The notes: generated by a model from the sequence alone, not told the origin. Positions 6,470 through 14,981 are shown, numbered from the stretch's first letter. The stretch: 64,000 bases of DNA from Kiritimatiellia bacterium (GCA_017525225.1 JAFXTB010000037.1:1-64000); one strand, 5' to 3'. Numbers and translations are program-made.

Positions 6470-7621
6470 ATGAAAACGCTTATCGTCAACGCTCATGTAA
6501 TCAGCCCTGATGTAGACATCAAGGGCGCGTCCATCGAAATCGTCGGTGGGAAGATCAAATCCGTGTCCAAGGGCAAGGTGGATCGCAAGGGATTCGACAC
6601 CGTGGTGGACGTGAAGGGCAAGTACGTGGTGCCCGGATTCATCGACGTGCATCTGCATGGCGCGTGCGGTTTCGATGTGTGCGACGCCACGCCCGAGGCC
6701 ATCGCGAAGATCGCCGAGGCCAAGCTTGCCGAAGGCTGCACCTCCTTCCTGCCCACCACGCTCACCGTGGCGAACTCCACGCTGAAGAAGGCGGCGAGGG
6801 CCGTGGCGGCGTATCGCAAGGACGAACGGTTCGCCAAGGTGATCGGCATCCATCTCGAAGGCCCGTTCATCAACGTGAAGTGCTGCGGCGCGCAGAATCC
6901 CAAGTTCGTCCGCAAGCCCAATCTCAAGGAAGTGCTCGGCATCGACGCCATCTCGCCCGTCAAGCTCATATCCTACGCGCCCGAGACGAAGGGCGGCGCT
7001 GAGTTCGCCGCGGCCTGCATCGCCAAGGGGATCGTCCCCAGTTGCGGCCACACGGGCGCCACGTTCGCGGAGCTGATGGCCGCGTACGGCAAGGGCCTCA
7101 GGCACCTGACGCACTTCTGCAACCAGATGACGAAGCTGCACCATCGCGAGATCGGCGTTGTGGGCGCGGGCTTCCTCGTGGACGATCTCAAGACCGAGGT
7201 CATCTGCGACCGCATCCACCTCTGCGACGACATGCTGAGGCTCGTGTTCACGAAGCGTCCGCTCTCCAGCATCCAGATGATCACGGATTCCCTGCGCTGC
7301 TCCCATTGCGAGGACGGCTATGCCTTCGAGATGGGCGGCCTCAAGGTGCAGCTCAAGAACGGCGAGGCGCGCCTCGTGGAAGGCGGCAACCTCGCCGGCT
7401 CCACTCTTTGGATGAGCCAGGGGCTCAAGAACATCCGCGACGTGACGGGGCTGCCGCTCAAGGACCTGATCCGCGTGACGTCCTGGAACCAGGCGATCGA
7501 GCTTGGCCTCGGCAAGAAGCTCGGCAAGGTGGAGAAGGGCTATGTGGCCGATCTCGCCGTTCTCGACCCCAAGACGTTCAAGGCCTGCGCCGTGTTCGTG
7601 GACGGCGTGCAGAAGATCTGA
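6470..7621 (+). CDS. nagA: N-acetylglucosamine-6-phosphate deacetylase
   Basis: A 383-residue amidohydrolase that removes the acetyl group of GlcNAc-6-phosphate, the step before NagB. Visible family motifs are the metal-site HLHG (in PGFIDVHLHGACGFD), HLEGPF with the metal-binding Glu, CGHTGAT, the HLTHFCNQMTKLHHRE stretch that stands for the usual NAM-x-x-x-HHR, and ITDSL, where the catalytic Asp of the usual TDAM sits. The start is set by AAGGAGG. The partner nagB is about 20 kb further on, in its own operon, so the two genes are not co-transcribed. The downstream lyase-like gene begins 26 nt after the stop and may share the transcript. Confidence 0.93.
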   Translation: MKTLIVNAHVISPDVDIKGASIEIVGGKIKSVSKGKVDRKGFDTVVDVKGKYVVPGFIDVHLHGACGFDVCDATPEAIAKIAEAKLAEGCTSFLPTTLTVANSTLKKAARAVAAYRKDERFAKVIGIHLEGPFINVKCCGAQNPKFVRKPNLKEVLGIDAISPVKLISYAPETKGGAEFAAACIAKGIVPSCGHTGATFAELMAAYGKGLRHLTHFCNQMTKLHHREIGVVGAGFLVDDLKTEVICDRIHLCDDMLRLVFTKRPLSSIQMITDSLRCSHCEDGYAFEMGGLKVQLKNGEARLVEGGNLAGSTLWMSQGLKNIRDVTGLPLKDLIRVTSWNQAIELGLGKKLGKVEKGYVADLAVLDPKTFKACAVFVDGVQKI

Positions 7622-7647
7622 CGACCCTTCATTGAAAGAGGTGCTTC

Positions 7648-10600
7648 ATGAGATTGGCGGCAATTGCGGTTTTCGGCGCAGGGCTGTGTGCCTGCGCGCC
7701 AGCGGGCGCCGATGCGCCCAGCGATGCGTCGTGGGCGCGTCCGGACCTTGTGGCGAAGGTCGAGTCGGGCGAGCTGCGCGAGGCGAACGTGTCGTGGTGG
7801 GGATGGGACCGCGAGGATTCCACTCGCTTCATCTCCGCCGCGCTCGCATCGAAGGCGGCGAAGGTGACGCTTGACCGTCAGGAGGGGCCGTGGACGACCC
7901 TGCCGCTCGCGGGGCGCTCCAGCCTGGAGCTTGTAATCCCTGAAGGCGTTACGCTGCTTGCGAAGCGTGGTGCCTTCCACGGCAAGAGCGACAACCTTCT
8001 CAGGTTCATGTGCGCCACCAACGTGGCGATCAACGGCGGCGGCACGCTGAGGATGTGGCTGGAGGACTATACCAACAGGAATCTCTACGCCTGGAGCGAG
8101 TGGCGGCATGCGATATCGCTGCTGGGCTGCAGCAACGTGCGCATTGAGAACCTGACGGTGGAGAATTCCGGCGGCGACGGGCTCTATCTCGGCCGCCGCA
8201 CGCCCGATTCGAACGTCGGCGTGACGGTCCGCGACGTCAGGTTCATCCGCAACAACCGCCAGGGCGTGAGCGTGATCACGGCCGACGGTCTGCTCATGGA
8301 GCGCTGCACGATGGCCGATACATGCGGTACTCCGCCGATGGCGGGCATCGACTTCGAGCCCAATGGCCCGGCGGACATGCTGCGCGGCATCGTCCTGCGC
8401 GACTGCGTGGTGCGCGGCAACCGCGGCGCCGGCTTTGACTTCTCCATCGGCAACCTGCGGGTGTCGTCGCCGGATATCTCGATAACCCTGGAGAACTGCC
8501 GCAGCGAGGGCAATGTGAAGCCTGTCCACTTCCATAGGTGCTTCGATCTCCTTGAAAGGTACGCCGGGCAGATCGAGATGCGCGGCTGCACGTTCAACGA
8601 CATCGGCGACAGCCGTGCGGCCCTCCTTGGAAAGTGCGAGGAGGATACGTGCGGGCTTACGCTTACCGGATGCAGCGCGGCCGACCCATCGCAGGGTGGC
8701 GCGATCCTGCCGCTCGGTGAAGGATTCGGCTGGAAGCGCGTGATGCGTCCGAAATGGCCCGACAATTCGCCGATACGCCCCGTGCCGTGGCGGGCGGAGG
8801 AACTTGAACGCTCCAAGGTGTTCGATTCGGCGCCGGGCCGTCCTGTGAAGTTGCCGAAGGCGTACTTCCGCGGAGATACGGACTTCCTCGTGTACGCCGC
8901 CGACCAGGGCGCCGTCAACCTCAAGGCGAGGCTTGCCCACGTGGGTAGCCGGAAATTCGCCTCCTGCCAGATCTGCGTGTTCGCTCCCGATGGTTCGAAG
9001 ATGGCGGAGATCCCGGGGCCGGACGCGTTCGGCAAGGTGTTTCCCGTCTCCTTCCAGGCCGCCAAGCGCGGGTTCCATCGCCTGTCCATCAAGGTAGGCA
9101 ACGACCATGCGATCTCGTTCTGCGAGACCGATGCTCCGATCGCGGCCGTGCCGACGCCCGATGAACGCATGCCCGGGCTGGATCGCGGTCCGGCCGAGGT
9201 GTACCTGCGCATTCCGGACAACCAGTGGCGCTTCGCCGTGCTGGCCACGGGTGGCGGCCCGGGCGAGCTGCTGCATGTCCGGCTGACCGATCCTTCCGGC
9301 GCATGCGTGTGGGACCAGGACAACGTCGGCCCTACGCGGGCCTGGTTCTCGAAGCGCCCGCCGGCCGCCGGGGTCTGGCGGCTTGAGTCTCTCGTGGCGA
9401 CGAAGGCCGGCATGGACGACTATTCGTTCTGCGTGTCAGACCTGCCTCCATTCTTCTTCCTCTCGCCGGAGAAGACCTGGACGCTGGGCGTGGCCACGGC
9501 CGTCCCGCCGCCGCGAGCAAAGCCGCTTGCTGCGGATGCCGCGTACAAGACCCCCGAGACATCCAGCCTCTTCGTGCGGCACCAGGATCCAAAGAGCGGA
9601 GTAGTATCGTATCTGCTTAAGCCGGGGCTGGTGGCCGAGACGCAGCAGGGCTGGTATTTCACCAACCGGTCCATGACCGACGACGGCCGGTTCCTCCTCT
9701 TCTGGACGGCGCGCAACGAATTCACGCATCCTGGGCAGGAGCGCAACCGCGGTCCCGCCGGCGCCAACTGCGGTAGTGGGCTGGTGGATTTCAAGACGGA
9801 CACCGCCATCGACCTCAAGCTGCCGCGCAGCTGCCAGTATCTCGACTACAAGACGGGCCAGATGTGGTACATCCGCTTCGGCTCGCCCGACGACCACGAG
9901 ACCGACGCGGTCGTTCGGCGCGACCTCTTCGTGGATCCGATGAAGGAGATAGTGGAATGCCCCATACCACGCGAGCTTGTGCACGGCATCAAGCAGTTCA
10001 AGTGCTATTCCACCCACATGACACTCACGAAGAACCGGCGCAAGGCGTTCGTGACGTGCCAGCTCGCCAACCGCTACGAGCAGGGATACATCAACTTCGA
10101 CACGGGCCGCTGGGAAAGCTGGGGCGTGACGCCGTTCTACGCCAACCACGACCAGATATGCCCGGCGGACGACAATCTTGCCATGGTGGCATGGGAGCAT
10201 TGCTGGTACACGCCTGACGCCCTCGAATACCAGCGCAAGAACCACTGGTATCCGCGCATGTGGCTGGTCCGTCCGGATGGCTGGCGCGAGTTGCAGCCCT
10301 CGCGCCTGGGCAATGGCGCCACGCACGAGCGCTGGGCCGACGACGGATCGGGCTTCTACTGGTGCATCTGCCGCGAGAGGTACGGGGTCGCGTACCAGGA
10401 TCTCGCCACGGGTCGACAGGAGATCGTGTGTCCGCAGAAGGCATCGCATGCGTCGATGTCGTCCGACAAGCGCTATGTCTGCTACGACTATTGCTTCCCG
10501 GTGCCAGGGAACAAAACTGGATCTGGCAATGCGTTCATGGTGGGCTTCTGGAATCGCGACACCGAGCGTTTCGCCACGATCCACTCCTTTATGCCGCTGA

Positions 10601-10761
10601 TAGGTCGTCCGGGCGTGAAGTCCGTGCTGCACCCGCATTGTCATCCGTCGTTCGTCTGTGGCGACAAGTACGTCCTTTGCACATACAGCAACGATGACGG
10701 CCATATGGATCTGTCGCTTACGCCGGTGGCGCAGTTGCTTGAAAAGACGAAGAAGGATTGA
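7648..10761 (+). CDS. Secreted beta-helix protein with C-terminal propeller (lyase candidate)
   Basis: A 1037-residue exported protein. Residues 1-23 form a signal peptide ending in ADA or in a poor lipobox (GLCAC). Residues about 60-330 have the repeats of a right-handed parallel beta-helix (NVAINGGG, NVRIENLTVENSGGDGLYLG, NRQGVSVITADGLLMERC), as in pectate lyases and GH28-type enzymes. About 350-620 are beta-rich with no clear family. The last 400 residues contain propeller-like strands and His-rich stretches (STHMTLTKNRRKAFVTC, YANHDQICPADD, HPHCHPSF) that recall oligogalacturonate lyase (PL22). Pectin-type polysaccharide cleavage is plausible but not shown. It follows nagA at 26 nt. A short palindromic element begins 4 nt after its stop. 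Confidence 0.6.
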   Translation: MRLAAIAVFGAGLCACAPAGADAPSDASWARPDLVAKVESGELREANVSWWGWDREDSTRFISAALASKAAKVTLDRQEGPWTTLPLAGRSSLELVIPEGVTLLAKRGAFHGKSDNLLRFMCATNVAINGGGTLRMWLEDYTNRNLYAWSEWRHAISLLGCSNVRIENLTVENSGGDGLYLGRRTPDSNVGVTVRDVRFIRNNRQGVSVITADGLLMERCTMADTCGTPPMAGIDFEPNGPADMLRGIVLRDCVVRGNRGAGFDFSIGNLRVSSPDISITLENCRSEGNVKPVHFHRCFDLLERYAGQIEMRGCTFNDIGDSRAALLGKCEEDTCGLTLTGCSAADPSQGGAILPLGEGFGWKRVMRPKWPDNSPIRPVPWRAEELERSKVFDSAPGRPVKLPKAYFRGDTDFLVYAADQGAVNLKARLAHVGSRKFASCQICVFAPDGSKMAEIPGPDAFGKVFPVSFQAAKRGFHRLSIKVGNDHAISFCETDAPIAAVPTPDERMPGLDRGPAEVYLRIPDNQWRFAVLATGGGPGELLHVRLTDPSGACVWDQDNVGPTRAWFSKRPPAAGVWRLESLVATKAGMDDYSFCVSDLPPFFFLSPEKTWTLGVATAVPPPRAKPLAADAAYKTPETSSLFVRHQDPKSGVVSYLLKPGLVAETQQGWYFTNRSMTDDGRFLLFWTARNEFTHPGQERNRGPAGANCGSGLVDFKTDTAIDLKLPRSCQYLDYKTGQMWYIRFGSPDDHETDAVVRRDLFVDPMKEIVECPIPRELVHGIKQFKCYSTHMTLTKNRRKAFVTCQLANRYEQGYINFDTGRWESWGVTPFYANHDQICPADDNLAMVAWEHCWYTPDALEYQRKNHWYPRMWLVRPDGWRELQPSRLGNGATHERWADDGSGFYWCICRERYGVAYQDLATGRQEIVCPQKASHASMSSDKRYVCYDYCFPVPGNKTGSGNAFMVGFWNRDTERFATIHSFMPLIGRPGVKSVLHPHCHPSFVCGDKYVLCTYSNDDGHMDLSLTPVAQLLEKTKKD

Positions 10762-10764
10762 TCG

Positions 10765-10788
10765 TAGGGCCGACGCGATGCGTCGGCA
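10765..10788 (-). repeat. Short palindromic element, CCTAC-tailed type
   Basis: Read on the minus strand: an 8-bp stem GCCGACGC/GCGTCGGC, a 3-nt loop and the tail CCCTAC. It has the same layout as the coding elements at 36000, 38230 and 38668. Here it lies between genes, just after a stop codon and just before a heptamer array. Confidence 0.6.
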
Positions 10789-10793
10789 ATGTC

Positions 10794-10884
10794 CAACAGC
10801 CAGCAATCAACAACCAACAGCCAACAATTAGCAATCAGCAATCAACAGCTAGCAATCAACAACCAACAGCCTACAGCCAGCAAC
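10794..10884 (+). repeat. Thirteen-unit heptamer array before the second S23 gene
   Basis: Thirteen units in perfect 7-nt register, nearly all of the form (C/T)A(A/G)CA(A/G)(C/T): CAACAGC, CAGCAAT, CAACAAC, CAACAGC, CAACAAT, TAGCAAT, CAGCAAT and so on. It ends 13 nt before the ATG of the S23 gene. Its units are the reverse complement of those at 11350-11511 on the other side of the gene. Confidence 0.82.
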
Positions 10885-10897
10885 GAACCGCTAATTC

Positions 10898-11278
10898 ATG
10901 AAAGTGCAAGACAGGATGCAAGAAGGTGGAAGGCCAAGCGACCTCGGCGCAAGGACGGTTGACTATGGCCTTGCGGTGATGAAGCTCTGCGGGATGTTTC
11001 CGCCGGGGTTCGCGGCAAAGCATATCGCAGGCCAACTCGTCCGTTCCGCGACGAGTGTCGCCGCAAACTATGCGGAGGCGACGGACGCCGAGAGCCGCGA
11101 GGACTTCATCCACAAGATGAAGGTCGCGCTAAAGGAGTTGAAGGAGTCACGCGTCTGGCTCATGTTCGCTTCGCGGCTGCCTGGCAGCCCTGACACGGCC
11201 TGGCTGTTGTCCGAATCCCGCGAGCTGACGTTGATTTTCGGTAAAAGCGTGAATACCGCATCTCAGGGACGCGAATAG
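10898..11278 (+). CDS. Four-helix-bundle (S23) protein
   Basis: A 126-residue protein with the S23 family pattern: LGARTVDYGLAVMKLC, then the hallmark QLVRSATSVAANYAEATDAES followed by FIHKMKVALKELKESRVWL. The family size is about 115-130 residues, so it is complete. S23 proteins are known from intervening sequences of 23S rRNA and from many bacterial chromosomes; they form pentameric barrels, and the related Avd binds nucleic acid in DGRs. There is no reverse transcriptase or rRNA here. The gene lies between two heptamer arrays in opposite orientation, which suggests a repeat-gene unit. No strong ribosome-binding site is seen before the ATG. Confidence 0.85.
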   Translation: MKVQDRMQEGGRPSDLGARTVDYGLAVMKLCGMFPPGFAAKHIAGQLVRSATSVAANYAEATDAESREDFIHKMKVALKELKESRVWLMFASRLPGSPDTAWLLSESRELTLIFGKSVNTASQGRE

Positions 11279-11349
11279 CCTGCGCGGAGCGACGCCGCGG
11301 CAAATGGAAGGAATCGGGCGCGGTATCAACCGCGCCACGACCATGCGGT

Positions 11350-11511
11350 GTTGACTGCTGGTTGCTGGCTGTTGGTTGTTGGACATTTTCTATTGAGGCG
11401 GTGTTGGTTGCTGGCTGTTGGCTGCTGGTTGTTGGACATTTTCTATTGAGGCGGCGTTGGTTGTTGGTTGTTGGCTGTTGGTTGTTGGCTGTTGTTTGTT
11501 GGTTGTTGTTT
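11350..11511 (+). repeat. Three-block heptamer array after the second S23 gene
   Basis: Blocks of 7-nt units (GTTGGTT, GCTGGCT, GCTGGTT, GTTGGCT) are split by two identical 16-nt inserts, ATTTTCTATTGAGGCG, at 11385-11400 and 11438-11453; these make a 53-bp tandem period. The third block has eight units without an insert. The units complement the array at 10794-10884. The rest of the 348-base gap between 11279 and 11626 contains only the next promoter. Confidence 0.82.
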
Positions 11512-11521
11512 CGATTGATTA

Positions 11522-11550
11522 TTGCGTTTTGGGGGAAGGTGGCGTATAAT
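11522..11550 (+). promoter_or_regulatory. Aldolase promoter TTGCGT-N17-TATAAT
   Basis: The -35 box is at 11522-11527 and the perfect -10 box at 11545-11550, with a spacer of 17 nt. The leader of about 70 nt ends with AAAAGG six nt before the ATG at 11627. Confidence 0.7.
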
Positions 11551-11626
11551 ATACGCCCGTTTCCAAACAAGAACCCCGGATGCCGATGGCCGGCCACGGC
11601 CAAAGGCGTCCAACAAAAGGAAAAAC

Positions 11627-12634
11627 ATGAAGAAAGTCAGCTACAAGGCGCTCGGACTCGTCAACACGAAGAAGATGTTCGCGAAGGCGATCAAGGGCGG
11701 ATATGCGGTTCCCGCGTTCAACTTCAACACGATGGAGCAGATGCAGGCCATCGTCCAGGCGGCGGTCGAGACGAAGAGCCCCGTGATCATGCAGGTCTCG
11801 AAGGGTGCGCGCAAGTATGCGAACCCCACGATCCTCCGCTACATGGCCCAGGGCGCCGTGGAATACGCCAAGGAGCTCGGCTGCAAGAAGCCCGAGATCG
11901 TGCTGCATCTCGACCATGGCGACAGCTTCGAGACGTGCAAGAGCTGCATCGACAGCGGCTTCTCCTCTGTGATGATCGACGGCTCCTCGCTGCCGTTCAA
12001 GGACAACATCAAGCTCACGAAGAAGGTTGTAGCCTACGCGCACAAGTATGATGTGACGGTCGAGGCCGAGCTGGGCGTGCTTGCCGGCGTGGAGGACGAG
12101 GTGGCCGCCGAAGAGAGCCATTACACCAAGCCCGAGGAGGTCATCGAGTTCGCCACCAAGACCGGCTGCGACTCGCTCGCCATCTCGATCGGCACCTCGC
12201 ACGGCGCCTACAAGTTCAAGCCCGAGCAGTGCACGCGCGATCCCAAGACGGGCAAGCTCGTGCCGCCGCCCCTGGCGTTCGACGTGCTCAGGGCCATCGA
12301 GAAGAAGCTGCCCGGCTTCCCGATCGTGCTGCACGGCTCGTCCAGCGTCCCGCAGGACGAGGTGGATACCATCAACAAGTACGGCGGCAAGCTGCCCGAC
12401 GCGGTGGGCATCCCCGAGGAGCAGCTGCGCAAGGCGGCCAAGAGCGCGGTGTGCAAGATCAACATCGATTCCGATTCGCGCCTCGCGATGACGGCCGCCA
12501 TCCGCAAGCACCTCGCGGAGAACCCCGGCCACTTCGATCCGCGCCAGTATCTAACGCCGGCGCGCGAAAACATGAAGAAGCTCTACATCCACAAGATCGT
12601 GAAGGTGCTGGGCTCCAACGGCAAGCTGGGCTGA
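11627..12634 (+). CDS. fba: Class II fructose-bisphosphate aldolase
   Basis: A 335-residue zinc aldolase that splits fructose-1,6-bisphosphate into two triose phosphates in glycolysis, or joins them in gluconeogenesis. Signature regions are VPAFNFNTMEQMQAIVQA, VLHLDHGDSFETCKSC (zinc His and catalytic Asp), VEAELGVLAGVED, GTSHGAYKF, the phosphate site VLHGSSSVP, and KINIDSDSRLAMT. The start is the ATG after AAAAGG. It has its own promoter and stands alone, as expected for a housekeeping gene; the next gene starts 30 nt downstream and may be read through. Confidence 0.95.
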   Translation: MKKVSYKALGLVNTKKMFAKAIKGGYAVPAFNFNTMEQMQAIVQAAVETKSPVIMQVSKGARKYANPTILRYMAQGAVEYAKELGCKKPEIVLHLDHGDSFETCKSCIDSGFSSVMIDGSSLPFKDNIKLTKKVVAYAHKYDVTVEAELGVLAGVEDEVAAEESHYTKPEEVIEFATKTGCDSLAISIGTSHGAYKFKPEQCTRDPKTGKLVPPPLAFDVLRAIEKKLPGFPIVLHGSSSVPQDEVDTINKYGGKLPDAVGIPEEQLRKAAKSAVCKINIDSDSRLAMTAAIRKHLAENPGHFDPRQYLTPARENMKKLYIHKIVKVLGSNGKLG

Positions 12635-12664
12635 GCGCGCCGCATACAGGAAAGGCAGGGGCGT

Positions 12665-14587
12665 ATGAGGAAGGCAGTCATGCTTGCTGCGGTGCTAGCC
12701 GCGGCAAGCGCATGGGCGGTAATGCCCGCAATGGTGAAGATCGACGGAGACTACTCCCTCGAAAAGTTCAAGCGCAGGACCTTCGTGTACACCGACCGCG
12801 GCTACCGTCTCGAGGAGCCGCCGAAGATGTTCCTTGAGCGTCCGTTCATGCGCACGAAGATCGACGGCTTCACCTGCACGGTGGCCGCGCCCGGAGAGTT
12901 GATCTTCCTCACGCCCGCCGCTGGTGGGCCCTCGCCCTGCTCGCAGGACGAGGCCCTGAAGAAGTACGGCTTCGAGCTGATGACCGATCCCGGCGAGTTC
13001 CAGCTGTTCGGCACGGAACCGTACAACCGTGTGCGCGCCTGGCGGAAGATGGCGAAGAAGGGCGAAACGTTCAAGTTCGGCAAGTTCGCCTGCGTGCTTG
13101 CCACGGAGTACCGTCCGGTCCCTGACGAGCCTGTCAACATCGACGTTGGCCGGCAGCTCTTCCTCGACGACAGCCTCCTTTGCGAGATGACGATGAAGCG
13201 CCAGTGGATCGAGCCGACGATCGATCCGCGCTCGCCCGTCCTCAAGCCCGAGACGGAGCTCGAGAGGACCAACAACACGAAGGATCCCAACTGGAATGCC
13301 ATGTCGGCGCCGTTCTCCGGCGGTGTGTGGTACGACGGCAAGGACAAGCTCTACAAGTGCTGGTATCTCGCCGGCTGGGCGAACGGCATCGCGTACGCCA
13401 CATCGAAGGATGGCATCAAGTGGGATCGTCCCGATCTCGATGGCAAGGGCAACAACCTCACCTTCCGCACGCGCGGGCTGTGCGACTCCAACGCGATCCT
13501 TCTGGATCCCGACTGCACCGACGGTTACCGCTGGAAGGGGTTCGCGTTCGACCTCGGGCGCGGACCGACGCCCGACCGCCGCCTGATGGGCGCGAGCGTC
13601 GCAGTGTCGAAGGACGGCATCCACTGGACGACGCCCGAACCCGCCTCCCAGACGGGAGACTGCTCGACCGCGTTCTACAATCCGTTCATCCGCAAATGGG
13701 TGTATTCCATACGCTCCGGCATGATGGAGGGCGGCCTTTCGTTCGGCCGCTGGCGCGACTATGCGGAAGGCGACGACTTCATCAAGGACGCCAAGAACAT
13801 GAAGCGCCGCAGGTGGCGCCTCAGAGGTTCCGCGGGCGGCAGGCAGATCAACGGCCAGGAGCTCTACAACTTCGACGCCGTAGCGTACGAATCGGTGATG
13901 ATCGGCCTCGCGCTCGTCTACAATTCGCCGCAGAACACGTATTGGGACAAGCGCGGGCTTCCCAAGATCGCCGATCTCAAGTTCGGTTTCAACACGATGC
14001 CTTCCGAATACGACAACTGGCAGTTCCCGTGGGTGAATCCGCACGACGGCTTCTTCCTCTCCGGCACGCGCAAGTACGGCGACTGGAACATGGGCTACCT
14101 AAGATCCAACTCGGCCATCTGCATCGTGCACGGCGACGAGCTATGGATATACTTCTCGGCCTTCGCCGGCCAGCCCGACAAGCCGAAGGAGTTCAACCAC
14201 GTGAACCAGAAAAGCGGAACGTACGCGAACGCCACGATGGGCATAGCGAAGCTGCGCCGCGACGGCTTCTGCTCGCTGTCGGACGGCATGGTGAAGACCA
14301 AGAGGCTCTTCTTCAAGAAGAAGGGCGACCGCCTCTGGATCAACGCCGACGTCAGCGCCGGCGAACTCAAGGTGGAATCCTCCACGGGGCTTTCCAGGAC
14401 GTTCAAGGGCGTCGACTCGACCCGCATGGAGGTGGGGGCTCTTGCGGCCAACCAGGAGTTCACGCTCACTTTCACGGCTAGCGGCGGCGCGAAGCTCTAT
14501 TCGTTCTGGGCTTCCGACGCGAAGGGCCGCTCCGGCGGATATCTCGCGGGCGGCAGCCCGGAAAGCGATACATTGCGCGACCTCTGA
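12665..14587 (+). CDS. Secreted GH32/GH43-like five-bladed propeller protein
   Basis: A 640-residue protein with a clean signal peptide (RKAVMLAAVLAAASAWA). Residues about 155-520 show propeller blades with the motifs common to GH32/GH43/GH68-like folds in PVC bacteria: IDVGRQLFLDDSLL, YDGKDKLYKCWYL, AYATSKDGIKWDRP, SVAVSKDGIHWT and a late NATMGIAKLRRDGFCSL. The C-terminal 90 residues look like a beta-sandwich (ELKVESSTG). Such proteins are usually called 'glycosyl hydrolase family 32 N-terminal domain' proteins, but the substrate is unknown and I do not identify the catalytic acids with certainty. Its 3' end meets rpsU through a shared terminator. Confidence 0.65.
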   Translation: MRKAVMLAAVLAAASAWAVMPAMVKIDGDYSLEKFKRRTFVYTDRGYRLEEPPKMFLERPFMRTKIDGFTCTVAAPGELIFLTPAAGGPSPCSQDEALKKYGFELMTDPGEFQLFGTEPYNRVRAWRKMAKKGETFKFGKFACVLATEYRPVPDEPVNIDVGRQLFLDDSLLCEMTMKRQWIEPTIDPRSPVLKPETELERTNNTKDPNWNAMSAPFSGGVWYDGKDKLYKCWYLAGWANGIAYATSKDGIKWDRPDLDGKGNNLTFRTRGLCDSNAILLDPDCTDGYRWKGFAFDLGRGPTPDRRLMGASVAVSKDGIHWTTPEPASQTGDCSTAFYNPFIRKWVYSIRSGMMEGGLSFGRWRDYAEGDDFIKDAKNMKRRRWRLRGSAGGRQINGQELYNFDAVAYESVMIGLALVYNSPQNTYWDKRGLPKIADLKFGFNTMPSEYDNWQFPWVNPHDGFFLSGTRKYGDWNMGYLRSNSAICIVHGDELWIYFSAFAGQPDKPKEFNHVNQKSGTYANATMGIAKLRRDGFCSLSDGMVKTKRLFFKKKGDRLWINADVSAGELKVESSTGLSRTFKGVDSTRMEVGALAANQEFTLTFTASGGAKLYSFWASDAKGRSGGYLAGGSPESDTLRDL

Positions 14588-14613
14588 TTCCGGCGGCATG
14601 CTGAGAAAAAGCG

Positions 14614-14643
14614 AAGGCGCGGCCCATCAAGGGCCGCGCCTTT
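14614..14643. terminator. Bidirectional terminator between the propeller gene and rpsU
   Basis: A perfect 12-bp stem AAGGCGCGGCCC/GGGCCGCGCCTT with a 5-nt loop. It is followed on the plus strand by TTCAGTTT and on the minus strand by CGCTTTTTC, so it can end transcription from both convergent genes. Confidence 0.85.
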
Positions 14644-14670
14644 CAGTTTCGCCTGTTGCGGCGAGGCACG

Positions 14671-14871
14671 TCACATTTCCTGGGAACGACGCCGCGAGCG
14701 TGCACGGATGCGGGCGCGCGCGGATTTCTTGCGCGCCTTCACGCACGGCTTCTCGAAGTAGCGCTGGTCACGCAACGTCTTCAGTAGACCCTCCTTGTCG
14801 AGGATCTTCTTCAGGCGCTTGAGACCGCGTTCAACGGTTTCGCCCTTTTTCAGCTTAAGCTGGATCGACAT
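14671..14871 (-). CDS. rpsU: 30S ribosomal protein S21
   Basis: A small basic protein of 66 residues starting MSIQLKLKKGETVERGLKRL and ending in an Arg-rich tail, typical of bS21. It has the family's RDQRYFEKP-type motif. The start at 14871 is chosen because AAGGAGG lies 8 nt before it; an ATG three codons upstream would be only 3 nt from that site. It is single, has its own promoter, and converges on the shared terminator. S21 helps mRNA pairing with the 16S rRNA tail during initiation, which is of interest given the apparent leaderless genes nearby. Confidence 0.94.
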   Translation of the reverse strand: MSIQLKLKKGETVERGLKRLKKILDKEGLLKTLRDQRYFEKPCVKARKKSARARIRARSRRRSQEM

Positions 14872-14925
14872 GCCATTCACCTCCTTGCCACTTCCGACCC
14901 TTCCAAGGCGTCGAAAAGTCCGCGT

Positions 14926-14954
14926 ATTATCTCAAAAAAACGGCAGGAAGTCAA
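14926..14954 (-). promoter_or_regulatory. rpsU promoter TTGACT-N17-GATAAT
   Basis: On the minus strand the -35 box TTGACT is at 14954-14949 and the -10 box GATAAT at 14931-14926, spacer 17 nt. It is a strong vegetative promoter, back to back with the plus-strand -10 box at 14976. Confidence 0.75.
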
Positions 14955-14973
14955 CACTGGGTCCGATGATTGT

Positions 14974-14981
14974 GGTATAAT
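14974..14981 (+). promoter_or_regulatory. Extended -10 promoter for the PD40/SUMF1 gene
   Basis: TATAAT (14976-14981) preceded by the sequence TGG, an extended -10 form that recurs before several genes of the window (20519, 26955, 38001, 40725, 55523). No good -35 box lies at the right distance. The leader is about 55 nt. Confidence 0.55.

Noticed and set aside
7540-9276. Very long open frames on the opposite strand of GC-rich genes (for example here and at 41896-44067, 50297-52672, 61886-63472)
   Set aside because: They are Arg/His-rich mirror frames of well-supported genes, with no domain and no ribosome-binding sites. They come from high GC at third codon positions.
1660-11278. S23 genes as parts of a diversity-generating retroelement
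   Set aside because: Avd has the same fold, but there is no reverse transcriptase and no template/variable repeat pair with adenine-specific changes in the window.
10794-11511. Repeat arrays as a CRISPR
   Set aside because: The units are 7 nt long with no unique spacers of 30-40 nt, the unit sequence varies, and no cas gene is present. The twice-repeated 16-nt insert is identical, unlike spacers.
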